Positions 1-5,671 of a stretch of DNA of 6,177 bases are shown here, piece after piece. The notes below the pieces were generated by a model. It was given only the letters and a program-made list of their open reading frames with translations, made no database searches and was not told where the DNA came from. Origin of the DNA: EX4572-165 sp964581795 (GTDB taxonomy: Archaea; Thermoplasmatota; E2; DHVEG-1); the NCBI GenBank assembly GCA_964581795.1, contig CAZOPW010000081.1:1-6177 (forward strand). Direction: 5' to 3'. The position numbers and the translations under genes were made by a program. Within the stretch, counting starts at the first letter, position 1. Each line of letters begins with the position of its first letter.

Positions 1-27
1 CCACTCTTTTATCTTTGTTTGAATCAC
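1..27 (-). CDS. Possible start of a minus-strand gene, truncated by the window edge
   Basis: On the minus strand a GTG codon at 27-25 begins the frame MIQTKIKEW, which stays open to the window edge. A GGAG Shine-Dalgarno match (plus-strand ctcc at 35-38) lies seven bases upstream, which is good spacing. Only nine codons are visible, so no family can be assigned. If real, the gene is divergent from the regulator-exporter operon and shares its upstream region of about 200 bp. A TTG codon a little further upstream in another frame is an alternative start. The call rests only on the ribosome-binding site and the absence of a stop. Confidence 0.3.
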
Positions 28-112
28 GCGTATTCTCCAAGATTTTCAAAGTTATATCAATCGGTAAAAAATAAAATTTATGTTATTTTTGGACATTAAA
101 ACATCGCTTTGC

Positions 113-136
113 ATCCGATATAATGTTTTGTCGGAT
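113..136. promoter_or_regulatory. Inverted repeat ATCCGA-N12-TCGGAT, candidate operator
   Basis: ATCCGA (113-118) and TCGGAT (131-136) form a perfect 6-bp inverted repeat with an 18-bp centre-to-centre spacing, about 20 bp upstream of the TATA-like box of the regulator gene. A further TCGGAT occurs at 232-237, overlapping the chosen start codon. Dyads with arms about two helical turns apart suit a dimeric winged-helix protein. I infer that it may bind the product of the first gene. It could also be chance, since the arms are short. Confidence 0.35.
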
Positions 137-157
137 TTGATACGACTAAATAGAAAA

Positions 158-166
158 TTATATAAA
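158..166 (+). promoter_or_regulatory. Archaeal TATA-like box for the regulator-exporter operon
   Basis: TTATATAAA at 158-166 is preceded by purine-rich GAAAA, which would serve as the TFB recognition element. Archaeal transcription usually starts about 25 bp downstream of the box, here near 187-192. That would leave a leader of about 45 bases before the ATG at 236, or about 15 bases before the ATG at 206. Confidence 0.5.
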
Positions 167-235
167 CACTCAAACCAACTTTATTATTGAATCTCAAATA
201 TATTAATGATGTTTGTATATATGGGGAAAGGTCGG

Positions 236-625
236 ATGTACTCTACAAAAGCACTTGAATCACTTGTTCAGGATATTCTCAAATCCAGAGCTCAATCAAG
301 AATATATTTATTTTTACTTCGAAAAAATGGCGCGAAAACAGCTGATATCATTAAAGGAACACGATTACATCCAAGCACAGTTCGGGAAACACTTGTAAAA
401 ATGTATGAAAAAAAACTCATCTTTCGAAAAAAACAAAAGAATGATAATATTGGCAAAAACCCCTTTACATATTTTCCTTTACCCCCGATTAAATTATTGA
501 AACAATACGCTTCCGACCTTGAAACAAAATTGAACCATTTAGCAACACTATCAATAAATGATTCTAAAGAAAAAAGAAAAAATATTGTTCAAATTAAAAT
601 TATTAATCAGGAAGAAAATCTATGA
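236..625 (+). CDS. Winged helix-turn-helix transcriptional regulator
   Basis: A predicted DNA-binding protein of about 129 residues. The N-terminal half has the winged-helix layout: a helix over YLFLLRKNGAKTADIIKG, a recognition helix around TRLHPSTVRETLVKMYEK, and a basic wing FRKKQKND...GKNPFTYFPLPP. The C-terminal part (QYASDLETKLNHLATL) looks like a short helical dimerisation segment. The HPSTVRE-LV-MY-K pattern resembles TrmB/ArsR-type archaeal regulators, but no ligand domain is present. I prefer the ATG at 236 because GGGG and AAGGT precede it at 223-232; the in-frame ATG at 206 would add ten residues and has no Shine-Dalgarno sequence. The stop overlaps the next start as ATGA, so the two genes are almost certainly co-transcribed and translationally coupled. 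The likely role is control of the exporter operon, possibly by autoregulation through the upstream dyad; that part is inferred. Confidence 0.8.
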   Translation: MYSTKALESLVQDILKSRAQSRIYLFLLRKNGAKTADIIKGTRLHPSTVRETLVKMYEKKLIFRKKQKNDNIGKNPFTYFPLPPIKLLKQYASDLETKLNHLATLSINDSKEKRKNIVQIKIINQEENL

Positions 626-2889
626 ATACTAGACCGCTAGCAAAGATACTTGTTGAACGACCACGAACGGTTATCCTAGTGTATACTATCATTACCATTA
701 TTGTAGGTTTTCAAGCAACTAATATCTATATGGAATCTGATCTATCAACATTTTTACCAAAAGATGATCCAACAGTGCAACTCTGGGAAAAAATGGATGA
801 TGAGTTTCAAATTGGTACAACTATTATTATTTATGTTGAAGCCGATGACATTAGAGATCCTGAAGTTTTAAAGGAAATGGATAGAGTCACATCAAGTCCA
901 TTGGTTAACAAGTACGAAAATGATAAAGGAAAACATGATGGTATTTTTTCAGCTAGAAGTCTTGCCCAATACGTAAAAATTGAAAACGCAAAATCCTCGG
1001 TGCCTGGTGATTTTGGTGGTGAGGGCGTCTATAAGATTCCAGATGATCCAAATCTTATTTCTCAATACATGTCTAGACTGACTATTCAACAAGTGAAAGG
1101 AACGCTATTTACGAATACATATGATACAGCTGTGATTTTACTGCAATTAGCTGAAGATGCAGATTATAACACTATTCAATCTAATGTTGAAAAAGCTATT
1201 GACCATCGAGGAACGTTTTATTCAAAAATGACGGTAACAGGTACTACAGCAATGCAAAATGCTATTCAAAAGACGACAATGGAATATTTCCAGATTATTT
1301 TCGTGATTGCTATTGCATCTGTTTCTTTAGTTCTCTTTATCTTTCATCGAACAGTGAAAGGAATAATTATTGCATTATTTCCAACAGCATATTCCATTGC
1401 ATTAACGTTTGGAGTATTAGGAGTCATTCAACCGCAACTTACAATTCTCTCCGTTTCAATTGTCGCATTGTTACTCGGTTTAGGGGTTGATTATTCAGTT
1501 CATATGATGAATAGGTTTGCCGAAGAAAAACGTGGAGATATGATTGAGAAAACCGCTTTTATCCTTTCTTCAACAGGTAAAGCAATTATGCTTTCAACGA
1601 TCACTACCATCATTGGTTTCGGTTCATTGATGATTTCTAGTATGTCTCCTATTGTTCTCTTTGGGTTTGGTTGCGCGATTGGAATTTTCTTTGCATTCAT
1701 CTCTACAATTTTATTAACGCCGTCTCTTTCGATTCTTTTACAATTTAAAAAAGATGGTGTCATTCCGAAATGGGGTAAATTATCAAGTATCATTTTGTCA
1801 AATAAATCTAGAATTATTGTCATTGCAGTCTTCTTTGCGTTTATGTCTCTTATTGTTCTTCCTCAAACGGAAACTGATACCAACTATTTTGATATGGCAC
1901 CTCAGGATATTCCTGAGTTGGTCAAATTAGTGGAATATTCTGAAAATTTCGGTGGAGCAAATTATAATGCCATTATGATAGAAACTGAACCGCAAGGTTT
2001 GACATATCCAGAGGTCATAGATGCGATTTATGATATGGAAGAAAGAATGAGAGAAGAAGGCATTGAACTGTATTCCCTGATAGATGCAGTAAAAGAAGCT
2101 AATGATATCTTAGAGAGAAATGATATCATCAATAGGTTAAGTGAATTCGCCGGTGTCGATGAAATCATTTTTGATCGCATAGCTCAGGAAGGATTAGTCG
2201 ATGAAGATTTTTCAAAAACCTTAATTATTGTGTACATGCCAACTGGGTTGAGTATGCAACAAATTGAAGAAAAAGTAGCTACAGTTAACCGTATTGCTGC
2301 AGAAACTGATATTCCAAGAAATGGGAAGGTATCTGCTCTAACTGGTCAAGATGCGATAAATGTTGCTATCAATAGAAAATTAACTGATGAACAAACAAGG
2401 TCGATGATTATCGCAATTTTACTTGTTCTTGCTGCATTAATCTTTATTTTTAAATCATCACTTTATGGCATATTAACTATGATTCCTGTTGCATTCGTAT
2501 TAATGTGGGAACCAGGGTTTTTAGTTGCATTTGATATTCCATTGAATGTAATTACTATTTCAATTGCTTCGATAATGATAGGGATTGGTATTGATTATGG
2601 TGTTCACATTATGCATAGAGTGCATGAAGAAATGGATCATGGGCTCGCAAAAACAGATGCGATTAAACGAGCTATTGAACGAACTGGATTATCTTTAGTT
2701 GAAGCAGCAATGACGACCATTGCAGGGATATCTTCCATCTTTTTCATTAGTATTCCTGCTTTGCAAGAGTTTGCATTAGTAATTATTTTAATGACGGCGT
2801 TTTCTTGTATTGGGGCAGCTCTTATCCTCCCAGTGTTTTTTGATTTAAAAATAATCAAAAAAATTAATACACTTTACCATAAGGCATAA
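622..2889 (+). CDS. RND superfamily exporter, MMPL/HAE3-like, 12 transmembrane helices
   Basis: A complete 755-residue membrane transporter with the duplicated RND plan. One helix (about 17-36) is followed by a large extracytoplasmic domain (about 37-220), then five helices (about 224-373). A second copy has a helix (398-414), a domain (415-592) and five helices (594-742). The hallmark GxGxDYxVHxxxR occurs in both halves: GLGVDYSVHMMNR with D290, and GIGIDYGVHIMHR with D658. These sit in TM4 and TM10, where RND proteins place the proton-relay aspartates. Length and two-domain symmetry match the archaeal HAE3/MMPL branch, which functions without the long periplasmic tunnel domains of AcrB. The substrate is unknown; lipids, hopanoid-like molecules or other hydrophobic compounds are moved by relatives. 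AGGA at about 609-612 could be the Shine-Dalgarno sequence. The ATGA overlap with the regulator gene suggests regulated export. The 3' end overlaps the convergent kinase-like gene by 16 bp. Confidence 0.92.
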   Translation: MNTRPLAKILVERPRTVILVYTIITIIVGFQATNIYMESDLSTFLPKDDPTVQLWEKMDDEFQIGTTIIIYVEADDIRDPEVLKEMDRVTSSPLVNKYENDKGKHDGIFSARSLAQYVKIENAKSSVPGDFGGEGVYKIPDDPNLISQYMSRLTIQQVKGTLFTNTYDTAVILLQLAEDADYNTIQSNVEKAIDHRGTFYSKMTVTGTTAMQNAIQKTTMEYFQIIFVIAIASVSLVLFIFHRTVKGIIIALFPTAYSIALTFGVLGVIQPQLTILSVSIVALLLGLGVDYSVHMMNRFAEEKRGDMIEKTAFILSSTGKAIMLSTITTIIGFGSLMISSMSPIVLFGFGCAIGIFFAFISTILLTPSLSILLQFKKDGVIPKWGKLSSIILSNKSRIIVIAVFFAFMSLIVLPQTETDTNYFDMAPQDIPELVKLVEYSENFGGANYNAIMIETEPQGLTYPEVIDAIYDMEERMREEGIELYSLIDAVKEANDILERNDIINRLSEFAGVDEIIFDRIAQEGLVDEDFSKTLIIVYMPTGLSMQQIEEKVATVNRIAAETDIPRNGKVSALTGQDAINVAINRKLTDEQTRSMIIAILLVLAALIFIFKSSLYGILTMIPVAFVLMWEPGFLVAFDIPLNVITISIASIMIGIGIDYGVHIMHRVHEEMDHGLAKTDAIKRAIERTGLSLVEAAMTTIAGISSIFFISIPALQEFALVIILMTAFSCIGAALILPVFFDLKIIKKINTLYHKA

Positions 2890-3512
2890 ATGATTTGTTC
2901 AGGCAAGGGGGAATCATTCATTTTAATTAACAGGGCGATAATGTGTAATAAGAGTGATGGTAAGATTTGCATGAGGAAATCATCATCGAGCCATATAGTT
3001 GAATAACGCTCAGCGAGGTGGACAAATATTGATCCAAGGATGGATGCAAAAATCGCAATCCATAATAATGAAGTTCTCCAAACAAAAAAGAAGAAGATGA
3101 AACTGATAAAAAACGAAATGTTAAAACCCAACTGTTTAGACTGTTTGTGTTTTAGAAATCCGATTAAAGGATCACATACTGCTGTTGAAAGAATACAAGG
3201 TATACTAATAAACTGAGGGAAGAAAGCAAGTAGTATCACAGATCCTAAAGTAAAATAACTGTAACTTGCTGGCCTTTTTTGTTCATATGGCCGAAGCAAA
3301 TGGTTTATTGTATTAGTTCGATCTGAAAACCATCGATACCATTCAAGAAACCCAACACAGGAAAGAATGATAACTAATACCCAGGTTCTATCAATTCCAT
3401 ATGGAAGCGTATTCGGAATAAAATAATAACCAACAAAACTACTTCCTGCTAAATGAAGAACTCGTCGGTGAATGGTTTTATCCTTCAAAAATGTTAAATC
3501 GAAAGAGGTCAT
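2874..3512 (-). CDS. Dolichol/polyprenol kinase-like (CTP transferase family) integral membrane protein
   Basis: A 212-residue polytopic membrane protein with about six hydrophobic segments. It has the pattern of the dolichol kinase / phosphatidate cytidylyltransferase group: an N-terminal basic-His motif (HRRVLHLAG, residues 15-23), EWYR (57-60), LRPYEQKRP (73-81) followed by a helix, DPLIGFLKHK (114-123) in the place of the family's Asp-Gly-Lys loop, and an acidic DDDFLMQILPSLLL (176-189) near the end. Relatives use CTP to phosphorylate or activate polyprenols or archaeal lipid precursors; which substrate applies here cannot be told. The start ATG lies 3 nt after the rpiA stop (AAGGA upstream inside rpiA), so it is the second gene of a minus-strand operon. 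Length is typical of short archaeal members. The loop after D114 is abbreviated compared with the usual glycine-rich form, so activity is not certain. Confidence 0.65.
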   Translation of the reverse strand: MTSFDLTFLKDKTIHRRVLHLAGSSFVGYYFIPNTLPYGIDRTWVLVIILSCVGFLEWYRWFSDRTNTINHLLRPYEQKRPASYSYFTLGSVILLAFFPQFISIPCILSTAVCDPLIGFLKHKQSKQLGFNISFFISFIFFFFVWRTSLLWIAIFASILGSIFVHLAERYSTIWLDDDFLMQILPSLLLHIIALLIKMNDSPLPEQIIYALW

Positions 3513-3515
3513 ATA

Positions 3516-4205
3516 TTATGTTACTAATTCCTTTTCTAACGTCATTATACCTTGAGTACTCCCAACAATAGCCTTATCTGCAAGACCAATAAATAATCCG
3601 TTTTCAACAACTCCAGGTATCATATTAATCTCTTGTTCTAAATGTTCAGGATCAGGAATTCGATCGAATTCACAATCAATGATGTAGTTTCCATTATCGG
3701 TAATAAATGGGTCATCAAATATTTTTCTAAGTATGCATTCACATCCAAATGCCTCTAGTGATTTTTTTGTTGCTTGCCATGAAAATTTCACGATTTCAAC
3801 CGGGACTGGAAAATCAATACCAAGAGATTTCACTACTTTTGAATCATCGGCGATTATAACAAGATTTTTTGAATGAAACGCAATAATTTTCTCTCTTGTA
3901 AGAGCTCCTCCACCTCCTTTTATAAGATTTAAATCAGAATCTAATTCATCAGCTCCATCAATCGTTAGATCAATTTCAGGATGTTCAGCAAGACTAGTAA
4001 GCGGAATGTCATATTTTAACGCAAGTTTTTTCGTTTGATTCGATGTTGGAATTCCTTGAATATGTAATCCTTTTGATATTCGCTCACCAATTTTTTTTAA
4101 GGCATATTTCACAGTTGAACCCGTTCCGAGACCAACAATCATTCCTTCTTCAATGAGTTCAACAGCTTTTTCTGCAGCAATTCTTTTCATTTCTTCTTGT
4201 TCCAA
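3516..4205 (-). CDS. rpiA: Ribose-5-phosphate isomerase A
   Basis: This enzyme interconverts ribose 5-phosphate and ribulose 5-phosphate in the cytoplasm, supplying ribose for nucleotides in archaea. At 229 residues it is full length. The signature pieces are all present: GLGTGST (25-31) for phosphate binding, TSNQTKK (54-60), DGADELD (83-89), KGGGGALTREK (96-106) and a C-terminal GLFIGLADKAIVG. The catalytic set of the E. coli enzyme (D81, D84, K94, E103) maps to D83, D86, K96 and E105 here. The start is TTG at 4205-4203, chosen because a GGTGA Shine-Dalgarno sequence lies four bases upstream; an ATG five codons in is a weaker alternative. The kinase-like gene follows 3 nt after the stop. 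Confidence 0.96.
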   Translation of the reverse strand: MEQEEMKRIAAEKAVELIEEGMIVGLGTGSTVKYALKKIGERISKGLHIQGIPTSNQTKKLALKYDIPLTSLAEHPEIDLTIDGADELDSDLNLIKGGGGALTREKIIAFHSKNLVIIADDSKVVKSLGIDFPVPVEIVKFSWQATKKSLEAFGCECILRKIFDDPFITDNGNYIIDCEFDRIPDPEHLEQEINMIPGVVENGLFIGLADKAIVGSTQGIMTLEKELVT

Positions 4206-4209
4206 GGGG

Positions 4210-4258
4210 TCACCATATAAACCATATCACGAGATAGTACAAAAATTTATACTATAAA
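4210..4258 (-). promoter_or_regulatory. rpiA promoter and ribosome-binding site
   Basis: Reading the minus strand, an AT-rich TATA-like stretch (TTTATAGTATAAAT, 4258-4245) is followed about 30 bases later by GGTGA (4214-4210), a match to the archaeal anti-Shine-Dalgarno. The TTG start then follows after a 4-nt spacer. Transcription would be expected to begin near 4226, giving a leader of about 20 bases. The short palindrome ATAGTA-N10-TACTAT (within 4233-4256) overlaps the box; its significance is unclear. Confidence 0.5.
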
Positions 4259-4319
4259 CTATTTGTTTAAACTACAATTTATATCAGAATTTTTTTAAAA
4301 TATATGACAATAAGAATGA

Positions 4320-4374
4320 TTGTTATCTGGAGCTTTTGGATTAAACTCCATTTGCTGTCACAACCAGATAACAA
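4320..4374. repeat. Perfect 11-bp inverted repeat with 33-nt interior
   Basis: TTGTTATCTGG (4320-4330) pairs perfectly with CCAGATAACAA (4364-4374). Inside, TGGAG (4328-4332) can pair instead with CTCCA (4346-4350), giving a mutually exclusive shorter hairpin. An 11-bp perfect match in this AT-rich gap is unlikely by chance, but there is no T-run after it to make a terminator and no recombination-box consensus at its ends. It may be a structured RNA, the end of a lost element, or a protein-binding dyad. Confidence 0.55.
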
Positions 4375-4522
4375 ACGTGGGATAGGAATTCATCACATAT
4401 CACCTGTTGTGGTCGGTTTACTGTTTGATTTCTTGTTTTGTTTCTTACTCATTTCAATATCGCCGTAAAATCATCCAAAAAAGACGTACAAAAGCGTTCG
4501 GTGGATTTCCATATCGAAAATG

Positions 4523-4530
4523 TTATATTA
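4523..4530 (+). promoter_or_regulatory. TATA-like box for the small zinc-ribbon gene
   Basis: TTATATTA lies 35 bp upstream of the ATG at 4565. A start site about 25 bp downstream (near 4550-4555) would give a very short leader containing the GGAGGG Shine-Dalgarno sequence (4556-4561). Confidence 0.4.
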
Positions 4531-4564
4531 TTTTAGATAATTCATTTGAAACATTGGAGGGAAT

Positions 4565-4687
4565 ATGAAAACAGAGTATGTGTGTCAGAACCGTAAGAAA
4601 AGATTTGACCATCCTAAAAGTAAAGATGGTATGTTTGTCTGTCCTTATTGTGGGAGTGCTGATTTTGAAACAATCAATCATGAATGA
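4565..4687 (+). CDS. 40-residue zinc-ribbon-like protein with one cysteine replaced
   Basis: The product has the two-knuckle plan of a mini zinc ribbon. The first knuckle is EYVCQNRKKRF and the second is FVCPYCGSADFE. The second pair (C26, C29) is intact. In the first, C7 is followed by Arg at position 10 where a CxxC knuckle would have Cys; TGT to CGT is a single transition. Zinc binding would therefore rely on three cysteines or be lost. Translation is supported by GGAGGG at 4556-4561 just before the ATG and by the TATA-like box upstream. Such ribbons bind nucleic acid or act as structural modules; the role here is unknown. A small 6-bp dyad (4680-4685 and 4690-4695) spans the stop codon. 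Confidence 0.6.
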   Translation: MKTEYVCQNRKKRFDHPKSKDGMFVCPYCGSADFETINHE

Positions 4688-4803
4688 TTATTCATTATGA
4701 AAAAAGAGAATTAACTTTTAGTCAGTGTTTTTCAGAAAAAACGATTAATTCATTAAGACCACTCACATTCATTATATCTTAAAAGGAAACGGGGGTGAGG
4801 CAT

Positions 4804-4887
4804 ATGATGGAAACACTTGGACAGAGATTACGGCGATTAAATGAAAATATAAAAAATATCAACCTTAAAAAGAAGAAAGGAAAATGA
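4804..4887 (+). CDS. 27-residue basic peptide with strong ribosome-binding site
   Basis: The frame MMETLGQRLRRLNENIKNIN ends in a lysine-rich tail (KKKKGK). It is preceded by GGTGAGG (4794-4800), a strong archaeal Shine-Dalgarno match, so translation is plausible; either ATG (4804 or 4807) could start it. The sequence would form one positively charged amphipathic helix. It could be a nucleic-acid or membrane-binding peptide, or the surviving N-terminus of a longer protein. A TATA-like ATTATAT lies at 4771-4777. The next CxxC frame starts 6 nt after its stop. I recognise no family. Confidence 0.4.
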   Translation: MMETLGQRLRRLNENIKNINLKKKKGK

Positions 4888-4893
4888 TGAAAG

Positions 4894-5051
4894 ATGATTT
4901 GTAAGATCTGTGGTGTGAACAAAACAGATAACACTAACGGCATCGGTGATACAAGTTCAATATCGCCTGTGTCGATGATATCCCACCTACATTTTTACGG
5001 AGGTATCCTTATATGTGTTTAACATTATTCAACATAGTTAACCGAGTGTAA
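4894..5051 (+). pseudogene. Frameshifted CxxC mini-protein gene
   Basis: The frame from ATG 4894 reads MICKICGVNKTDNTNGIGDT, with a zinc-knuckle CKIC. It then loses sense and stops at 5020-5022. A second frame picks up at about 4953 as KFNIACVDDIPPTFLRRY and runs to TAA at 5049-5051, two bases before the next gene. The joined product would be about 50 residues, and I infer that a second CxxC was lost near the junction, where the GIGDT sequence sits in place of an expected Cys-containing turn. The tight placement against the next start suggests that the joined frame was the original gene. Alternatives are programmed frameshifting, a sequencing or assembly error, or an unrelated 42-residue ORF. 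A chance GGAGGT at 4999-5004 precedes a 12-codon ATG frame inside this gene. Confidence 0.45.
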
Positions 5052-5053
5052 AT

Positions 5054-5449
5054 ATGTCAACAGAAAAAGTTTCATGGCAATATAAAAATGGAGTGAAATC
5101 ATTTTTAAATCTATGGAATATGATTGAAACCTCATTGGAATCATTACAAGAAGAAGGTCTTCTTCATAAAGTCAATATTAAAATAACAAAAAGTCATGGT
5201 GGTTTTTATTTAGACGATGATGATTTCTGGGTGGGTATTCTTCTTGATGACCCTGAAAAAATCTTTTTTGGATATTATATGAAAAATGATGAGATTTTTA
5301 AAGATATGAGTAACCTACCAGGTCATGACATTCCCGCTCGTGTATATGACTTTAATGAGAATCATTTCTTTGAATTGCCAAAAGGTGAACAACAAAAAGA
5401 GATTTTCAATTTTTTAAAAGAAAGCCTTGAAGTTGTTAGTGGGATATAA
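5054..5449 (+). CDS. Uncharacterised 131-residue acidic protein
   Basis: I do not recognise a family. The protein appears soluble, with no signal peptide and no membrane helix. It starts with a helix rich in aromatic residues (WQYKNGVKSFLNLWNMIE, 9-26). A mixed strand region follows, containing GGFYLDDDDFWVGILLDDP (49-67), FFGYYMKND (71-79) and an aromatic-acidic stretch (YDFNENHFFELPKG, 98-111), and it closes with a helix. The repeated aromatic and Asp clusters suggest a compact alpha/beta fold. An in-frame stop at 5039-5041 fixes the ATG at 5054 as the only sensible start, yet the Shine-Dalgarno match is weak (GAGTG). It follows the CxxC gene by two bases, so coupling is likely. Its 3' end abuts an IS630-type relic on the opposite strand, so the C-terminus may have been altered by an old insertion. 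Confidence 0.6.
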   Translation: MSTEKVSWQYKNGVKSFLNLWNMIETSLESLQEEGLLHKVNIKITKSHGGFYLDDDDFWVGILLDDPEKIFFGYYMKNDEIFKDMSNLPGHDIPARVYDFNENHFFELPKGEQQKEIFNFLKESLEVVSGI

Positions 5450-5581
5450 TCTAGCTAAAATAATATTGTCCCAAAGCCCAGTTCGATAGCAATATTTTCT
5501 AGGTTTTATCTCTTTAATGAGCTTGCCAATGAGTTGGTATCGTTGTTGGGAAGTAAGATTTTTATAATCAAGTTTTCTACC
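5447..5581 (-). pseudogene. Relic of an IS630-type transposase (helix-turn-helix domain)
   Basis: The minus strand has an open frame from 5590 down to TAA at 5416-5414 with no ATG. Between 5581 and 5447 it reads GRKLDYKNLTSQQR, then a helix QLIGKLIKEIKPRKY, then YRTGLWDNIILARL. This is the pattern of the winged-helix domain of IS630-family transposases (GRK...LT-EQR--L...P...GY-TG-W----LA-L). No DDE catalytic domain is present and both flanks lose similarity, so only a fragment remains. It ends at the stop codon of the plus-strand neighbour. A 7-bp dyad, AATATTG (5462-5468) with CAATATT (5490-5496), lies inside it. The family call is from memory of the motif. Confidence 0.55.
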
Positions 5582-5613
5582 AACAAATATTCAAATGAAT
5601 ATAAAAAATTGCG

Positions 5614-5671
5614 CTTTAACTCTAATCATCTGTATTAAACGAAATAAGACTACGTTTAATGCTTGTTAGAC
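5614..5671 (+). other. Upstream cassette junction with a weak attC-like fold
   Basis: GTTAGAC at 5665-5671 fits the integron R' consensus GTTRRRY. Upstream is a perfect 8-bp stem ATTAAACG (5634-5641) / CGTTTAAT (5653-5660) with an 11-nt loop. Outside it, either CTTTAAC (5614-5620) or TCTAA (5621-5625) can pair with the R' box. The overall size of 52-58 bp is at the low end for attC. No candidate matches the RYYYAAC box fully (CTTTAAC has C for R), so this may be a degenerate attC, an attI-like site, or a secondary target into which the cassette was inserted. Confidence 0.4.

Larger units (their letters stand above)
4206..4564. other. Non-coding or decayed gap between rpiA and the small zinc-ribbon gene
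   Basis: This stretch holds the rpiA promoter at its left edge and the zinc-ribbon promoter at its right edge. Between them no convincing gene is seen. A plus-strand frame of 54 codons (4304-4468) has no Shine-Dalgarno sequence and encodes a low-quality hydrophobic peptide. On the minus strand a frame starting at ATG 4452 encodes 19 Lys/Asn/Thr-rich residues and stops at two tandem TGA codons (4395-4390). It then stays open to TAA at 4281-4279, ending in a short hydrophobic segment with basic flanks. This could be a dead tail-anchored membrane protein gene, but the match is too weak to name. Confidence 0.5.

Noticed and set aside
213..398. 61-codon plus-strand frame
   Set aside because: Lies inside the winged-helix gene in another frame and shows no motif.
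1500..1823. Minus-strand 107-codon frame
   Set aside because: Antisense to the TM4-TM7 region of the exporter, whose own frame has clear RND motifs.
2637..2858. Minus-strand 73-codon frame
   Set aside because: Antisense shadow of the exporter C-terminal helices.
4304..4468. Plus-strand 54-codon hydrophobic ORF with a TATA-like TTTATAT 20-26 bp upstream
   Set aside because: No Shine-Dalgarno sequence and no family. Hydrophobicity is what the complement of a Lys/Asn-rich frame would give, so it is kept only as a note in the gap description.
4999..5051. GGAGGT followed by a 12-codon ATG mini-ORF (5013-5051)
   Set aside because: The same frame is better explained as the tail of the frameshifted CxxC gene. 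A leader-peptide role is possible but unsupported.
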